A DNA stretch of 64,000 nt from assembly GCF_000758525.1 (NCBI RefSeq), contig NZ_CP009241.1:6987501-7051500 (forward strand). The letters run 5' to 3'. This DNA is from Paenibacillus sp. FSL H7-0357 (GTDB lineage: Bacteria > Bacillota > Bacilli > Paenibacillales > Paenibacillaceae). The translations under genes and the position numbers were made by a program. The stretch's first letter is position 1. Every line of letters starts with the position of its first letter. A model generated the notes under the pieces. That model was given only the letters and a program-made list of their open reading frames with translations, did no database searches and was not told the DNA's origin. Below, one piece after another: positions 8,395 through 19,419 of the stretch.

Positions 8395-9690
8395 CTAGGA
8401 TTTGAACAAAGCAAGAGGATGCATCCGGTACATCCGGAATGCAGGCCCCAGCGAAGATAGCAGACCAATGGAAAGCGCCCCTGCAGCAATAAGCCAATGA
8501 TCAGGTGTCCACTGATAAGGTTCAATTTGAATGCCAGCTTGGGCGAACAGTGCATCCTTCAGCAGGTAAGCGCCAAGATGACCCAGCAGCAGTCCGGCAA
8601 TAAGTCCGGTAGCTGTCACCAGCAGACCTTCGCTCGTTAAGGTCAACCATACATAGGCTCTGGATTTGCCGAGAAGACGCAATAGCCCCACATCCTTGGT
8701 ACGTTCCCCGACTGCGGCAATCAAAGACAGCAGGATCGCTATCGCTGCCAGAATTACGCATAATGCCGTGAGCACACTCAATAGCTGTGCTCCCTGATCA
8801 ACAGCGTTCAGCACGTCGGAAACCGCCTGGCTTGTATAGGCAGCCTGAACTCCATTACTGCCGTCCAGCACCTCTTTCAAATCATGGGCCCCCAGCAGAC
8901 TGGCCGGTTTAACCAGCACGGCTGTAATCTCCCGCTCCTCAGGAGGCAAGCCATGTACGGCCCAGGCATAATCTACGGTCGTAAATACTGCGCGGTCATC
9001 AGGGGTATTGAGGGCCGGAAGAATACCCACAACGGTATACTGGAAGCTTTCATGTGCGTGTTCTTCGCCATGTTCTTCGTCATGTGCTTCGTCCGGCGAA
9101 TCTCCGGCCGCCTCGGCAGCATGGCCTTCCTCATGATCTTCCTCATGCTCCTCTGTGTGTTCCGCCTCCGCAGTTTCATGGCTGTCTCCCTGAACAAGTC
9201 CATGTGCGCCCGTAAATGTATCTCCAATGTGCAGACCCAGAGATTCCGCCACATACGATCCAATAATGGTCTCACCAGTGTGCGCATATAAATTCCCGTC
9301 CTGAAGGTTACGGTCGCCGTAACGGGTAACAAAATATCCGGAGTCCATGCCGACGATCGGAAAGCCTTTATAATTATCTCCCGTTGTCATCGCAAAGGCC
9401 TTATCCACATCCTGATCCTGATCCACTTGATCCAGAACAGCAAGCGGGATATTGCCTGTCGGAGCACCGATATGATAAAAGGTATTCAACACAAGCTGGG
9501 TTTCACTGCCGGCTGCACCAATTACGAGATCGAAGGGGCCATACCCTTTTTTGGCGCCTTGCTCAACGCTTTGCCGGGACAAGGATAGCAGGACGATAAA
9601 AGCAACCGTAACTGCGACCGCACATACCGTCAACAGCGACAGAAACCGCCGATGCAGCAAATTACGCAGTGTTAATTTAAAGAGACTCAT
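8395..9690 (-). CDS. FtsX/MacB-like ABC permease with histidine-rich extracytoplasmic insert
   Basis: A 431-residue permease: TM1 about 16-38, a large extracytoplasmic MacB-PCD-like domain, then three C-terminal TM helices in the FtsX fold (LRLLGKSRAYVWLTLTSEGLL). Inside the outer domain, residues about 171-213 are a Glu/His/Asp-rich stretch with nine histidines (HEEDHEEGH, DEEHGEEHAHE), of the type found in zinc- or nickel-handling proteins. Start ATG 9690 has AGAGGG six bases upstream; it overlaps the ATPase gene by 14 bases. FtsX/MacB-type transporters usually perform extrusion or mechanical work on lipoproteins rather than simple uptake; the histidines suggest metal binding. Substrate unknown. 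Confidence 0.88.
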   Translation of the reverse strand: MSLFKLTLRNLLHRRFLSLLTVCAVAVTVAFIVLLSLSRQSVEQGAKKGYGPFDLVIGAAGSETQLVLNTFYHIGAPTGNIPLAVLDQVDQDQDVDKAFAMTTGDNYKGFPIVGMDSGYFVTRYGDRNLQDGNLYAHTGETIIGSYVAESLGLHIGDTFTGAHGLVQGDSHETAEAEHTEEHEEDHEEGHAAEAAGDSPDEAHDEEHGEEHAHESFQYTVVGILPALNTPDDRAVFTTVDYAWAVHGLPPEEREITAVLVKPASLLGAHDLKEVLDGSNGVQAAYTSQAVSDVLNAVDQGAQLLSVLTALCVILAAIAILLSLIAAVGERTKDVGLLRLLGKSRAYVWLTLTSEGLLVTATGLIAGLLLGHLGAYLLKDALFAQAGIQIEPYQWTPDHWLIAAGALSIGLLSSLGPAFRMYRMHPLALFKS

Positions 9691-10405
9691 ACAATTCCCT
9701 CTTCCGTTTCTCCCGGCTGCTCTGGAGTTTGGGCGCTGATTCCCGGCGTATCCGGTTAATCTCTTGAATGTTCAGACAGCGGGGAAAACGGTTCGCCATA
9801 TTGAGATCATGCGTTACAACAATTAAGGTATGGCCATGAGCGACGCTGAGATCCAGTAAAAGCGAGGCAATTTCATCTGCCGTTTCCCAGTCCAGACTGC
9901 CGGTAGGTTCATCCGCCAGCACAAGCGGCGGCTCATTCACCAGCGCCCGCACAATCGCTACCCTCTGCTGCTGCCCGCGGGAAAGCTGGGAGGGAAGATG
10001 CCGGCCCCGGTCTGCCAGACCTACCTGATCCAGCCAATCGTCGACTACCCTTCTTTTCTCCTTAAGCGGAAGCTTTGCGGTCATAGCGATCTCCACATTT
10101 TGCCTTGCCGTCAATGAGGGGATCAGATGGAAATCCTGCAGCACATACCCGATATTGGAAGCCCGGAAAGCATCACGCTTCGCCTCTGTGAGCTCGCGTA
10201 GCGGCTTGCCGTCTACGACAATCCCGCCGCTGTCGGCCAGCAGAATTCCGCTGATCAGATGCAGAAGAGTGCTTTTACCGGACCCGCTGGGTCCGGTAAT
10301 CGCTACATTCTCTCCTTTTTCAACACTCCACTCAGGAATATCCAGTATCGGCACATTTCTTCCATCTACACGAAATTGCTTTTTCAAATCGTGAATTTGG
10401 AGCAA
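9677..10405 (-). CDS. ABC transporter ATP-binding protein (LolD/MacB-type)
   Basis: About 242 residues with Walker [14 protein letters not shown]-loop YVLQDFHL, signature LSRGQQQRV, Walker [13 protein letters not shown] and the switch histidine in VVTHD. It pairs with the FtsX-like permease. Start: a GTG at 10412-10414 abuts the ribosome binding site, while TTG at 10405 sits eight bases after AGGAG, so I favour the TTG. The AGGAG overlaps the stop codon (TAG) of the alkaline phosphatase, so the two genes are probably translationally coupled. Confidence 0.9.
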   Translation of the reverse strand: MLQIHDLKKQFRVDGRNVPILDIPEWSVEKGENVAITGPSGSGKSTLLHLISGILLADSGGIVVDGKPLRELTEAKRDAFRASNIGYVLQDFHLIPSLTARQNVEIAMTAKLPLKEKRRVVDDWLDQVGLADRGRHLPSQLSRGQQQRVAIVRALVNEPPLVLADEPTGSLDWETADEIASLLLDLSVAHGHTLIVVTHDLNMANRFPRCLNIQEINRIRRESAPKLQSSREKRKRELYESL

Positions 10406-10416
10406 CAGAGCCACTC

Positions 10417-12138
10417 CTATCTCAATTTAATACGTTCGGACAATGCATCCCAAGTCAAGGTTGTGCCCTTCAGCTGGCTGAATGCACTAAGCGGCAGGTA
10501 CAATACGCCGTTATCGATATCAACGATATAAGAAGCAGCCTTGCCGTTCAGCTTAGCGGTTTTGTCTGTCAGATTCACATCAATTACATTCTTCTGCAAT
10601 GTCAGCTTCGCAGCAGCAGCATCCCCTTTGTAAGTGCCTCCCAGCGCCTTGATCAAAGCTTCAGCAGGATACAGTACTTTGTTATCGCGGCTGATTTTGA
10701 ACTTCGGATATACGTATTGGGATTGAAGCTCTGCGGAACGTTTGTTCAAATCAAGGCCCAGTATGCTGGCACCCGCCTTCGCGATCTCGGTGTTGTCCAC
10801 CTGTCCTTTTACCTGCTCCGCAATCGGACCATAAGCCCAGACACCCACATCTACTGCGGAATGGCCATGGCCTGACCAGCCCACGAGCAGACGTTTGGAA
10901 ACCACTGCATTGTAGGCTCCTTCACGTTTATACGAAGACCCGTCGCCTTCCATAATTTGTGCAACCTCTTCGTCTGTAAGATCGGTAATCCATGTATTGG
11001 CTGTTACGATGCTGCGGATCTCTTCTGGTGTCTGTGCTGCTTCCAGAGCGGCAGCCAGGCTTTCCGAGGAATGTTTTTGCTTATCCCACAGGTCGATATT
11101 AATTTCGTAAATGTTGTCGCGGGAGAGGGACAGTCCGCCCGTTTCATGGTCGGCTGTGACCACAACGGAGGTGTTGCCGTTTTTCTTCGCGAAATCAATC
11201 GCTGTCTTGACCGCGGCATCGAAGTCGAGTGCCTCCTGGACAAGTGTCGGCAGATCGTTGGCATGACCGGCATGGTCAATCCGTCCGCCTTCAATCATCA
11301 TGACAAAACCCTCTTTATCCGCTGATAAAATATTCAGCGCTTTGGAGGTCATTGTCGCCAGGCTTGGAATTTCCGCTGTACGGTCCGGAACATAAGCCAC
11401 ATGGGAACTGCCGAACAGGCCCAGCACCTTGCTGTTTTTGGAGGTAAGCGCATTTAAGGCTGTCTTATTTTCAACTACAGTGTAGCCTTTGGCTTTAAAC
11501 TCAGGGAGGATGTTCTTATCCGTCCGTTTGCCCTTTTCATCTTTGGTTACAAAAAACTGCTTGCCCCCGCCCATCAGAACATCTACGCCGCTCTCCAGGT
11601 ATTGCGAGGCAATCGCCGATTCATTATCACGGCTGCGGACATGGGAGGCGTAGACAGCTGGCGTCGCGTGAGTAATCCGGGCTGTGGTAACAAGTCCTGT
11701 TGCCTTGCCGCTTGTTTCCGCAGCCTCAATAATGGAGGCAAACGGTTTGGATACATCTTCATTGGAAACGCTGATGCCTGCGTTGTATGTTTTGTGGCCT
11801 GTAGCAAATGCAGTACCGGCTGAGGCGGAATCTGTAACGATCCCCGAAACGATTTTCCCGCCGTCCTCACCACGGTCTGCATATGTAGTCGCTTGTCCCA
11901 CGTAGTACGGATCAAGATTAAGATGGCTGACTCCCTTGGTGTATTGCTGAAAATATCTTGCGGCAGAAATTTGGGCCGGACCCATGCCGTCACCAATTAG
12001 TACGATAAGATTTTTGGACTGGGCTTTTGCAGCTCCCCCAGAAGTTTTAGCACTTTGTGCCGCTCCGGCCAGTGTAGCTCCTGAAACTACAGCTGCTGCC
12101 AATCCTCCAATTACCACACTCTTCATCAGCTTTTTCAT
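10417..12138 (-). CDS. Alkaline phosphatase (PhoA family) with C-terminal stalk-type domain
   Basis: A 573-residue secreted phosphomonoesterase. Residues 1-29 are a signal peptide. The catalytic domain shows VLIGDGMG (metal ligand D50), VTDSASAGTAFATG with nucleophile S104, IEGGRIDHAGH, VTADHETGG and GWSGHGHSAVDVG, the set for two zinc and one magnesium site. After about residue 480 a roughly 95-residue copper-amine-oxidase-N-like (stalk) domain follows (ISRDNKVLYPAEALIKALGG ... YLPLSAFSQL), common in Paenibacillus surface proteins and possibly wall-retaining. ATG 12138 has AAGGAAGGGG upstream. Direct repeats upstream resemble PhoP boxes, so phosphate limitation may induce it. The ABC ATPase start signal overlaps its stop codon. 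Confidence 0.92.
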   Translation of the reverse strand: MKKLMKSVVIGGLAAAVVSGATLAGAAQSAKTSGGAAKAQSKNLIVLIGDGMGPAQISAARYFQQYTKGVSHLNLDPYYVGQATTYADRGEDGGKIVSGIVTDSASAGTAFATGHKTYNAGISVSNEDVSKPFASIIEAAETSGKATGLVTTARITHATPAVYASHVRSRDNESAIASQYLESGVDVLMGGGKQFFVTKDEKGKRTDKNILPEFKAKGYTVVENKTALNALTSKNSKVLGLFGSSHVAYVPDRTAEIPSLATMTSKALNILSADKEGFVMMIEGGRIDHAGHANDLPTLVQEALDFDAAVKTAIDFAKKNGNTSVVVTADHETGGLSLSRDNIYEINIDLWDKQKHSSESLAAALEAAQTPEEIRSIVTANTWITDLTDEEVAQIMEGDGSSYKREGAYNAVVSKRLLVGWSGHGHSAVDVGVWAYGPIAEQVKGQVDNTEIAKAGASILGLDLNKRSAELQSQYVYPKFKISRDNKVLYPAEALIKALGGTYKGDAAAAKLTLQKNVIDVNLTDKTAKLNGKAASYIVDIDNGVLYLPLSAFSQLKGTTLTWDALSERIKLR

Positions 12139-12167
12139 TATTAACCCCTTCCTTGTTATAAAGATCT

Positions 12168-12240
12168 TTAACCAATCTTACCTTCGAAAGGTTAACCAAT
12201 TGTCAACTGTAGTCAGGGGTTGTATTAAATTATCAACTGT
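12168..12240 (-). promoter_or_regulatory. Direct-repeat array upstream of the alkaline phosphatase (possible PhoP boxes)
   Basis: On the + strand TTAACCAAT occurs at 12168-12176 and 12192-12200 (period 24), and AATTGTCAACTGT (12198-12210) and AATTATCAACTGT (12228-12240) match at 12 of 13 with period 30. TTAACC and TCAACT hexamers lie 11 bases apart, as in Bacillus PhoP-box arrays (TTAACA-like). A minus-strand TTGACA at 12199-12204 could be the -35, but no well-spaced -10 was found. Confidence 0.4.
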
Positions 12241-12313
12241 TCATATATCACCGGGACACAAAAGAACCCACACCTTGTCACCAAGATGAGGGCTAGTAAC
12301 GTTTTCTGTACAA

Positions 12314-13105
12314 TCATCTTTCATTTATAAATTCAGCAATGGTTATATGGGGATTTGTATATCTTCCTTTGTTTTCGGTTTTTTGGCCATATTGAATGGC
12401 TTTGACGGGGCAATAATGAATACACGCCAAACATAGCGTACAATTTTGCCCCCACTGTGGTTTTTCAGAAACTTGAATGTTATTGCAGTTACAGACCTGC
12501 TCACAGGTACCACAGCCGATACAACTATCATCTGCCTGAAACTTGGTCGGATCAATGGCCTTTTTAGTAAACATCGGATTTATAATACCGGTTAACAGCC
12601 ACGGAAACTTGCCTTTATCTATCCTGAATGCTCCTGTTGTTCTTTGCTTAATGTCATGGTTGATTTGTTTTAGAGTCTCCTCTGCTGCAGATAGCTTGTG
12701 GTGCTCCACTTCTTTGGAATCTACATCGCCCATGATGATAAAATTATTTGGCATTTTGATAGAAAATCCGCTGTTTAATTTTATCTTTTTTCTGCTCAGA
12801 CAATCCTTCATCACCTTCATTGAATTGCCGATGCTGCCTCCGCAGGTTGCGACGGAAAAAACGTAGTTCCCCTGGAAATTGTTCAGCTTAAGCTTTCTAA
12901 TAAATTCAAGGACGATTCCAGGCGGTCCCCACGAATAAGTAGGATGGACAAATCCAATAATTTCATGATCCTTCAGATTATATTCATTGCATTCATTGCC
13001 TGTGTTCTCTGCGGCAGATATGGAAATTAACTCTTCACCCGAATGAAGGGCTATATTTTTAGCAGCATATAACGAGTTCCCGGTTCCCGAAAAGTAAAAT
13101 ATCAT
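12314..13105 (-). CDS. EFR1-type flavodoxin / 4Fe-4S ferredoxin fusion
   Basis: A 263-residue cytoplasmic redox protein. The N-terminus (IFYFSGTGNSLYAAKNI) is the flavodoxin FMN-phosphate loop; the C-terminal part has two ferredoxin motifs, CIGCGTCEQVCNC and CTLCLACIHYCPVKA, for two 4Fe-4S clusters. Proteins of this plan are annotated EFR1 family. ATG 13105 has AGGAG six bases upstream. It is 38 bases downstream of the FMN-binding protein gene and probably ends the apbE operon, so it may supply or accept electrons for the flavinylated partner. Partner inferred from position only. Confidence 0.88.
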   Translation of the reverse strand: MIFYFSGTGNSLYAAKNIALHSGEELISISAAENTGNECNEYNLKDHEIIGFVHPTYSWGPPGIVLEFIRKLKLNNFQGNYVFSVATCGGSIGNSMKVMKDCLSRKKIKLNSGFSIKMPNNFIIMGDVDSKEVEHHKLSAAEETLKQINHDIKQRTTGAFRIDKGKFPWLLTGIINPMFTKKAIDPTKFQADDSCIGCGTCEQVCNCNNIQVSEKPQWGQNCTLCLACIHYCPVKAIQYGQKTENKGRYTNPHITIAEFINER

Positions 13106-13143
13106 CGGATGCTCCTCTCGATTCCTTGTAATGATTCCCTTGA

Positions 13144-13551
13144 TTAATCCAGCGCATTTTCTATCGCTTTGAGAAAAGCTTTGCAGGTGAGCGTTGCACC
13201 ACTTATGGTATCTATCTGCAGCGACTGCTCCCGGATTACCCTGCCGAACAACTCATCTGTGAACTCGGCCGGTTTTTTCTCTGCTTGCTCTAACACCTTG
13301 ATGTCTGTAACTTTGCTGGAGGTCACAGTCACTTGAACTTTATTGGCCCTCCATTTGTACATACCTCCCTTATATTCCCCAACATATGTGCCATTCTTAA
13401 TCTGCTTAAAATCCAGTGCTCTGATCGGGAGGTTTTTAGCTTCACGCCGTTCCCCCGCAGTAAAGAGTAATGCTCCCCCAGCACCCCCCGCAATGAGTAC
13501 CACCAGTACAATAACTGCGATTAGCATTTTGTTTCTCCCCTTTCGTTTCAT
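13144..13551 (-). CDS. One-TM FMN-binding domain protein, probable ApbE substrate
   Basis: A 135-residue protein: basic N-terminus, TM about 9-31, then an FMN-binding domain ending DTISGATLTCKAFLKAIENAL. The D-x-x-S-G-A-T motif (114-120) is the site where ApbE/Ftp-type enzymes attach FMN to the threonine, here T120. Basic residues before the TM predict the domain faces outward. A start at ATG 13551 (GGGAG nine bases before) or at codon 9 (GGGGAG seven bases before) are both possible. It sits 19 bases after apbE, supporting an enzyme-substrate pair, and before the EFR1 redox protein. Confidence 0.88.
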   Translation of the reverse strand: MKRKGRNKMLIAVIVLVVLIAGGAGGALLFTAGERREAKNLPIRALDFKQIKNGTYVGEYKGGMYKWRANKVQVTVTSSKVTDIKVLEQAEKKPAEFTDELFGRVIREQSLQIDTISGATLTCKAFLKAIENALD

Positions 13552-13570
13552 TGCAATCTACTCCCGTCTT

Positions 13571-14533
13571 TTATCCTAAGATATTCGCTCTTATCCCCAT
13601 CTCCGGCTGAAAGCAGTTGTTGAGACCTCGGGTAACATGAACCTGCAAGTCCGTATCCACGAGAACCGCTTCGGTTCCAGGGAAGCTTGTAAGAAGTTGA
13701 ATCCCCTTATTCATCCCGGCTACAAATACCAGAGTAGACAACGTATCCGCAAGCGTAGCGTTATCAGCAACAATGGTCACGCTGATCAAGCCTGATTCCG
13801 CCGGATATCCGGTATGCGGATTCAGGATATGATGACGCCTTCTCCCCTCACGATCGATGAAGAATCGCTGATAATCCCCGGAGGTAACCACAGCTTTGTC
13901 CGCTACAAACACAGCTCCAATCAATCGATTATCCTGCCTGGGGTGACGGATGCCTACACGCCAAGGGGAACCATCCGGCTTCACTCCCACAGCTGCCACA
14001 TTTCCGCCAATGTTTGTGAAAGCCGATGAGATACCAAATTTCTTAAACAGCTCTACAAACTTATCGCTGGCATATCCTTTGCCTATCCCCCCTAAATCAA
14101 CGGACTGCCCCACTCTTTGAAGTCCAGCAGTCTTTTCATGAGGATCTAACATCAAATCTGCAGCATTCACCATACGAAGTACCTCGGTGATTCTTATCTC
14201 ATCGGGAATTTCGGATGAATTCTTATAATTCCATAGATCTACTAAGGGGCCGATAGTGACATCAAAACATCCATCACTATAATTTGAGAACTCAGCAGCA
14301 AGCGACAGCACCTCATAGGTATCCGGACTCAACTTCTCACATTTCATACCCGCTGACCTGTTAATCCTGCTTATCTCGCTATCGGGTATAAAGCGGCTTA
14401 GTAGGTTTTCCAGCCTGGCAGCTTCATACTCGACAGCTCTGAGTACTTCTTCCCCATGATCGCCGAAAACTTTGTGGATCATCTCTGTACCCATCCCATA
14501 GTGAACAGACTGGGCCGTCATGGCTTTATTCAT
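13571..14533 (-). CDS. apbE: FAD:protein FMN transferase (ApbE)
   Basis: A 320-residue ApbE-fold protein with MGTEMIHKVFG, the ISRINRSAG region, VDLGGIGKGYASD, ALSS-like AFTNIGGNVAAVG and GVTSG-type VVTSGDYQRFF...HHILNPHTGYPA motifs. It transfers FMN from FAD to Thr/Ser of target proteins; the next gene carries the target motif. Start at ATG 14531-14533, seven bases after AGGAGG; the in-frame ATG at 14549-14551 precedes that site. No signal peptide or lipobox is present, unlike many exported ApbE proteins. First gene of the operon, behind a palindromic operator-like site. Confidence 0.92.
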   Translation of the reverse strand: MNKAMTAQSVHYGMGTEMIHKVFGDHGEEVLRAVEYEAARLENLLSRFIPDSEISRINRSAGMKCEKLSPDTYEVLSLAAEFSNYSDGCFDVTIGPLVDLWNYKNSSEIPDEIRITEVLRMVNAADLMLDPHEKTAGLQRVGQSVDLGGIGKGYASDKFVELFKKFGISSAFTNIGGNVAAVGVKPDGSPWRVGIRHPRQDNRLIGAVFVADKAVVTSGDYQRFFIDREGRRRHHILNPHTGYPAESGLISVTIVADNATLADTLSTLVFVAGMNKGIQLLTSFPGTEAVLVDTDLQVHVTRGLNNCFQPEMGIRANILG

Positions 14534-14620
14534 CTTTAGTCCTCCTTTCATGGACCGTTACAATGAGGCGTATGCTTGACCAAGGCAATTGATAAATCTG
14601 TAGCTACAACCATGTATATG

Positions 14621-14674
14621 TGAATGAATATATTATTATTCATTCATTTTAGCATAGAAACTCTCCCTTGTCAG
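14621..14674 (-). promoter_or_regulatory. apbE promoter with a 26-bp palindrome (operator-like)
   Basis: Minus strand: -35 CTGACA (14669-14674), 17-base spacer, -10 TAAAAT (14646-14651). Directly downstream is a perfect inverted repeat TGAATGAATA-(6)-TATTCATTCA at 14621-14646, placed where a TetR-type repressor would block transcription. No regulator gene is adjacent. The remainder of the 14534-14886 gap holds only this site and the ligA terminator. Confidence 0.65.
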
Positions 14675-14791
14675 GATTAAAATCCCATAAGAACCGGCTC
14701 ACCCAACAACAACACGAATAAAAGGCTCTCTACTTCAGGATAATGTTGCTGTTTCAGATGTACCTATTGAATTATACATACTTACCTTTCA

Positions 14792-14838
14792 CAAAAAAGC
14801 CCTGTGACCTTTCGCAGGAAGCGAAATGATCACAGGGT
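14792..14838 (-). terminator. Terminator of the pcrB-pcrA-ligA operon
   Basis: Minus strand CCCTGTGA..CGC pairs with GCG..TCACAGGG, followed by CTTTTTTG, 49 bases after the ligA stop. Confidence 0.85.
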
Positions 14839-14886
14839 TTGTATCTTGCTGTACATTGCTATTCAGTACTATGGTGTAAAACGGTC

Positions 14887-16950
<2,064 letters not shown>

Positions 16951-16998
16951 CTACCTTATCTTTATATTCTAAAAATGCATTCGTTAACCGTCGCCGGA

Positions 16999-19356
16999 TT
17001 ATTCGACTTTGGTAATCGGGGCAAAACCCGCAAGCAGCCGTTTCACACCGACCGGTGCCGGAAAAGCAATCTGCAGCTCCGTATCGTTGCCGCTGCCTTT
17101 CACGGACACAATGGTGCCGGTGCCCCATTTGCCGTGCGCTACCTTGTCACCGGCTTTATACTCGCCTGGCGCCGCGGCCCCCGCTCCTGATGCGCGCTGT
17201 GCGCCGCTTCCGGAGGTTACGGTCACGCGGCCTGCTCCGGCCGCTGACGCTGTGCTGCCGCCAAACCCGGCGGCCCCGCCGCCTGCCGGCGCATTCCCGG
17301 CAGCGCCTCCGCGGCTGCCGAAGTTCCCCCGGGCGCCGCCGGTGAAGCCACGGCCGCCATAGGCACCACCAACCTCCGCGCCACCGCGCCGGAAGCGGTC
17401 CGAAGCAGAGCCGGTATCTTCCTTCAGCTCCTCCGGAATCTCCTCCAGGAAGCGGGACGGCGGGTTGGCCGTCGTCCGTCCGAACAGCGTGCGGCTGCGG
17501 GCACAGCTGAGGAACAGCTGTTTCTCCGCACGCGTAATGCCTACATACGCCAGCCGCCGTTCTTCTTCCAGTTCGTCATTGTCCTGGAAGGCGCGGCTGT
17601 GCGGGAATACGCCCTCTTCCATCCCGATAATAAACACGGTCGGGAATTCCAGCCCCTTCGCGCTGTGCATGGTCATCAGCACTACAGCATCGTCGCGTTC
17701 CTCCTCATCGTCATTCACACTGTCGATGTCAGCGATCAGCGCCAGATCCGTGAGGAAGGAGACCAGCGACTTGTCTTCGTTATTCTTCTCGAATTCCATC
17801 GTCACGGACAGGAACTCATCGATGTTCTCCAGCCGTGAGCGGGATTCTAGCGTATTCTCGTTCTGCAGCTCCAGCCGGTATTGCGAGAGCTCCAGAATCT
17901 TCTCCGTCAGCTCCGTTACCGAAAGGAATTCGACCATCCGGTGCAGCGCTTCGATCATATCATAGAACTCCACCAGCGTATTGCGCGTCCGTCCGGCAAA
18001 GCCCAGATCGTCCACCGTCTGCAGCACACGGAAGATGGATACCCCACGTTCTGCTGCTGCTACAGCCAGCTTGCCTACAGTAGTATCACCAAGTCCACGC
18101 TTTGGTACATTGATAATACGCGTCAGACTGATGTCATCATCCGGATTGGAGAGCAGGCGAAGGTACGCCAGCAGATCCTTGATTTCTTTACGGTCATAGA
18201 ACTTGATCCCGCCGACGATCTGATAAGGAATGTCCGATTTGATCAAAATTTCTTCTATTACACGAGACTGTGCATTCGTGCGGTACAGGATGGCATGATT
18301 CTGGTAAGCCTGGCCCTGCTTGGCATTCTTACTGATCTCTCCGGTGACAAAATAACCTTCATCATGCTCCGAGTCGCCGCGGAACACTTTGATCTTTGGA
18401 CCTTCCTCTGAATCCGTCCACAGCTTCTTCGGTTTACGTCCGGAGTTCAGCGCAATTACGCCGTTGGCTGCGTTCAGAATATTGGAGGTCGAACGGTAAT
18501 TCTGCTCCAACAGAATCGTCTTGGCTTCCGGATAGTCTTCTTCGAAATTAAGGATATTCGTAATGTCTGCTCCGCGCCAGCGGTAAATCGACTGATCGCT
18601 GTCACCAACTACGCAAATCCGGTGATGGCTTTCCGCCAGCATGCGGCAAAGCATGTACTGCGCACGGTTCGTATCCTGATACTCATCCACATGAATGTAT
18701 TTGAATTTCTTCTGGTAGAAATCAAGTACCTCAGGCACTTCCTTGAACAATTGGATCGTCTTCATAATTAAATCGTCAAAATCCAGCGAGTTGTTGCTTC
18801 TCAGCCGATGCTGGTACTTGGTGTACACTTTAGCAACAAGACCTTCAAAATAATCGCCAATCTTCTGCTCGTATTGCGCCGGAGTAATCAGCTCATTTTT
18901 GTTTGTGCTGATGACGGCCTGGACAGCCTTTGGCTCAAATTTCTTCGTATCGATATTCAGGTCTTTCATACAGTTGCGGATGACGGACAACTGGTCTGTA
19001 GAATCGAGAATTGAGAAATTGGAGGTGAAGCCAATCCGTTCTATATCCTTGCGCAGAATCCGTACACACATCGAGTGAAACGTGGATACCCATATATCCC
19101 GTCCTTCTGTTCCAACCAGCTTCGAGACACGGTCCTGCATCTCCCGGGCCGCCTTATTCGTAAAGGTAATCGCCAGAATTGCCCACGGCGGAGCCTTGCG
19201 GTTCGCAATCAACCAGGCAATGCGGTGGGTAAGCACCCGGGTCTTGCCGCTGCCCGCGCCGGCCATAATCAGCAAGGGACCTTCAGTAGCTTCTACAGCC
19301 TGACGCTGTGGAGGATTAAGCCGGCTTACGGCTTCCTGTATGTTAACAAGTTGCAT
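16999..19356 (-). CDS. pcrA: ATP-dependent DNA helicase PcrA (UvrD family)
   Basis: About 785 residues of SF1A 3'-5' helicase, with Walker [10 protein letters not shown], motif Ia [10 protein letters not shown], Walker [10 protein letters not shown], motif [17 protein letters not shown], motif [10 protein letters not shown], motif [11 protein letters not shown] and motif [13 protein letters not shown]. It acts in repair, replication restart and removal of RecA filaments. The C-terminus ends in the PcrA Tudor-like domain ([17 protein letters not shown]). Between helicase core and this domain, residues about 652-725 are an unusual Gly/Ala/Arg-rich low-complexity linker. An upstream in-frame ATG at 19365 lies only one base after AAAGGAG; ATG 19356 is better placed. 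Middle gene of the operon. Confidence 0.94.
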   Translation of the reverse strand: MQLVNIQEAVSRLNPPQRQAVEATEGPLLIMAGAGSGKTRVLTHRIAWLIANRKAPPWAILAITFTNKAAREMQDRVSKLVGTEGRDIWVSTFHSMCVRILRKDIERIGFTSNFSILDSTDQLSVIRNCMKDLNIDTKKFEPKAVQAVISTNKNELITPAQYEQKIGDYFEGLVAKVYTKYQHRLRSNNSLDFDDLIMKTIQLFKEVPEVLDFYQKKFKYIHVDEYQDTNRAQYMLCRMLAESHHRICVVGDSDQSIYRWRGADITNILNFEEDYPEAKTILLEQNYRSTSNILNAANGVIALNSGRKPKKLWTDSEEGPKIKVFRGDSEHDEGYFVTGEISKNAKQGQAYQNHAILYRTNAQSRVIEEILIKSDIPYQIVGGIKFYDRKEIKDLLAYLRLLSNPDDDISLTRIINVPKRGLGDTTVGKLAVAAAERGVSIFRVLQTVDDLGFAGRTRNTLVEFYDMIEALHRMVEFLSVTELTEKILELSQYRLELQNENTLESRSRLENIDEFLSVTMEFEKNNEDKSLVSFLTDLALIADIDSVNDDEEERDDAVVLMTMHSAKGLEFPTVFIIGMEEGVFPHSRAFQDNDELEEERRLAYVGITRAEKQLFLSCARSRTLFGRTTANPPSRFLEEIPEELKEDTGSASDRFRRGGAEVGGAYGGRGFTGGARGNFGSRGGAAGNAPAGGGAAGFGGSTASAAGAGRVTVTSGSGAQRASGAGAAAPGEYKAGDKVAHGKWGTGTIVSVKGSGNDTELQIAFPAPVGVKRLLAGFAPITKVE

Positions 19357-19419
19357 GTGTGACATGCTCCTTTCTCAGTTTAAGCTTAGAATGTCAAGAG
19401 CAGCGCTATCTCAAACTTG

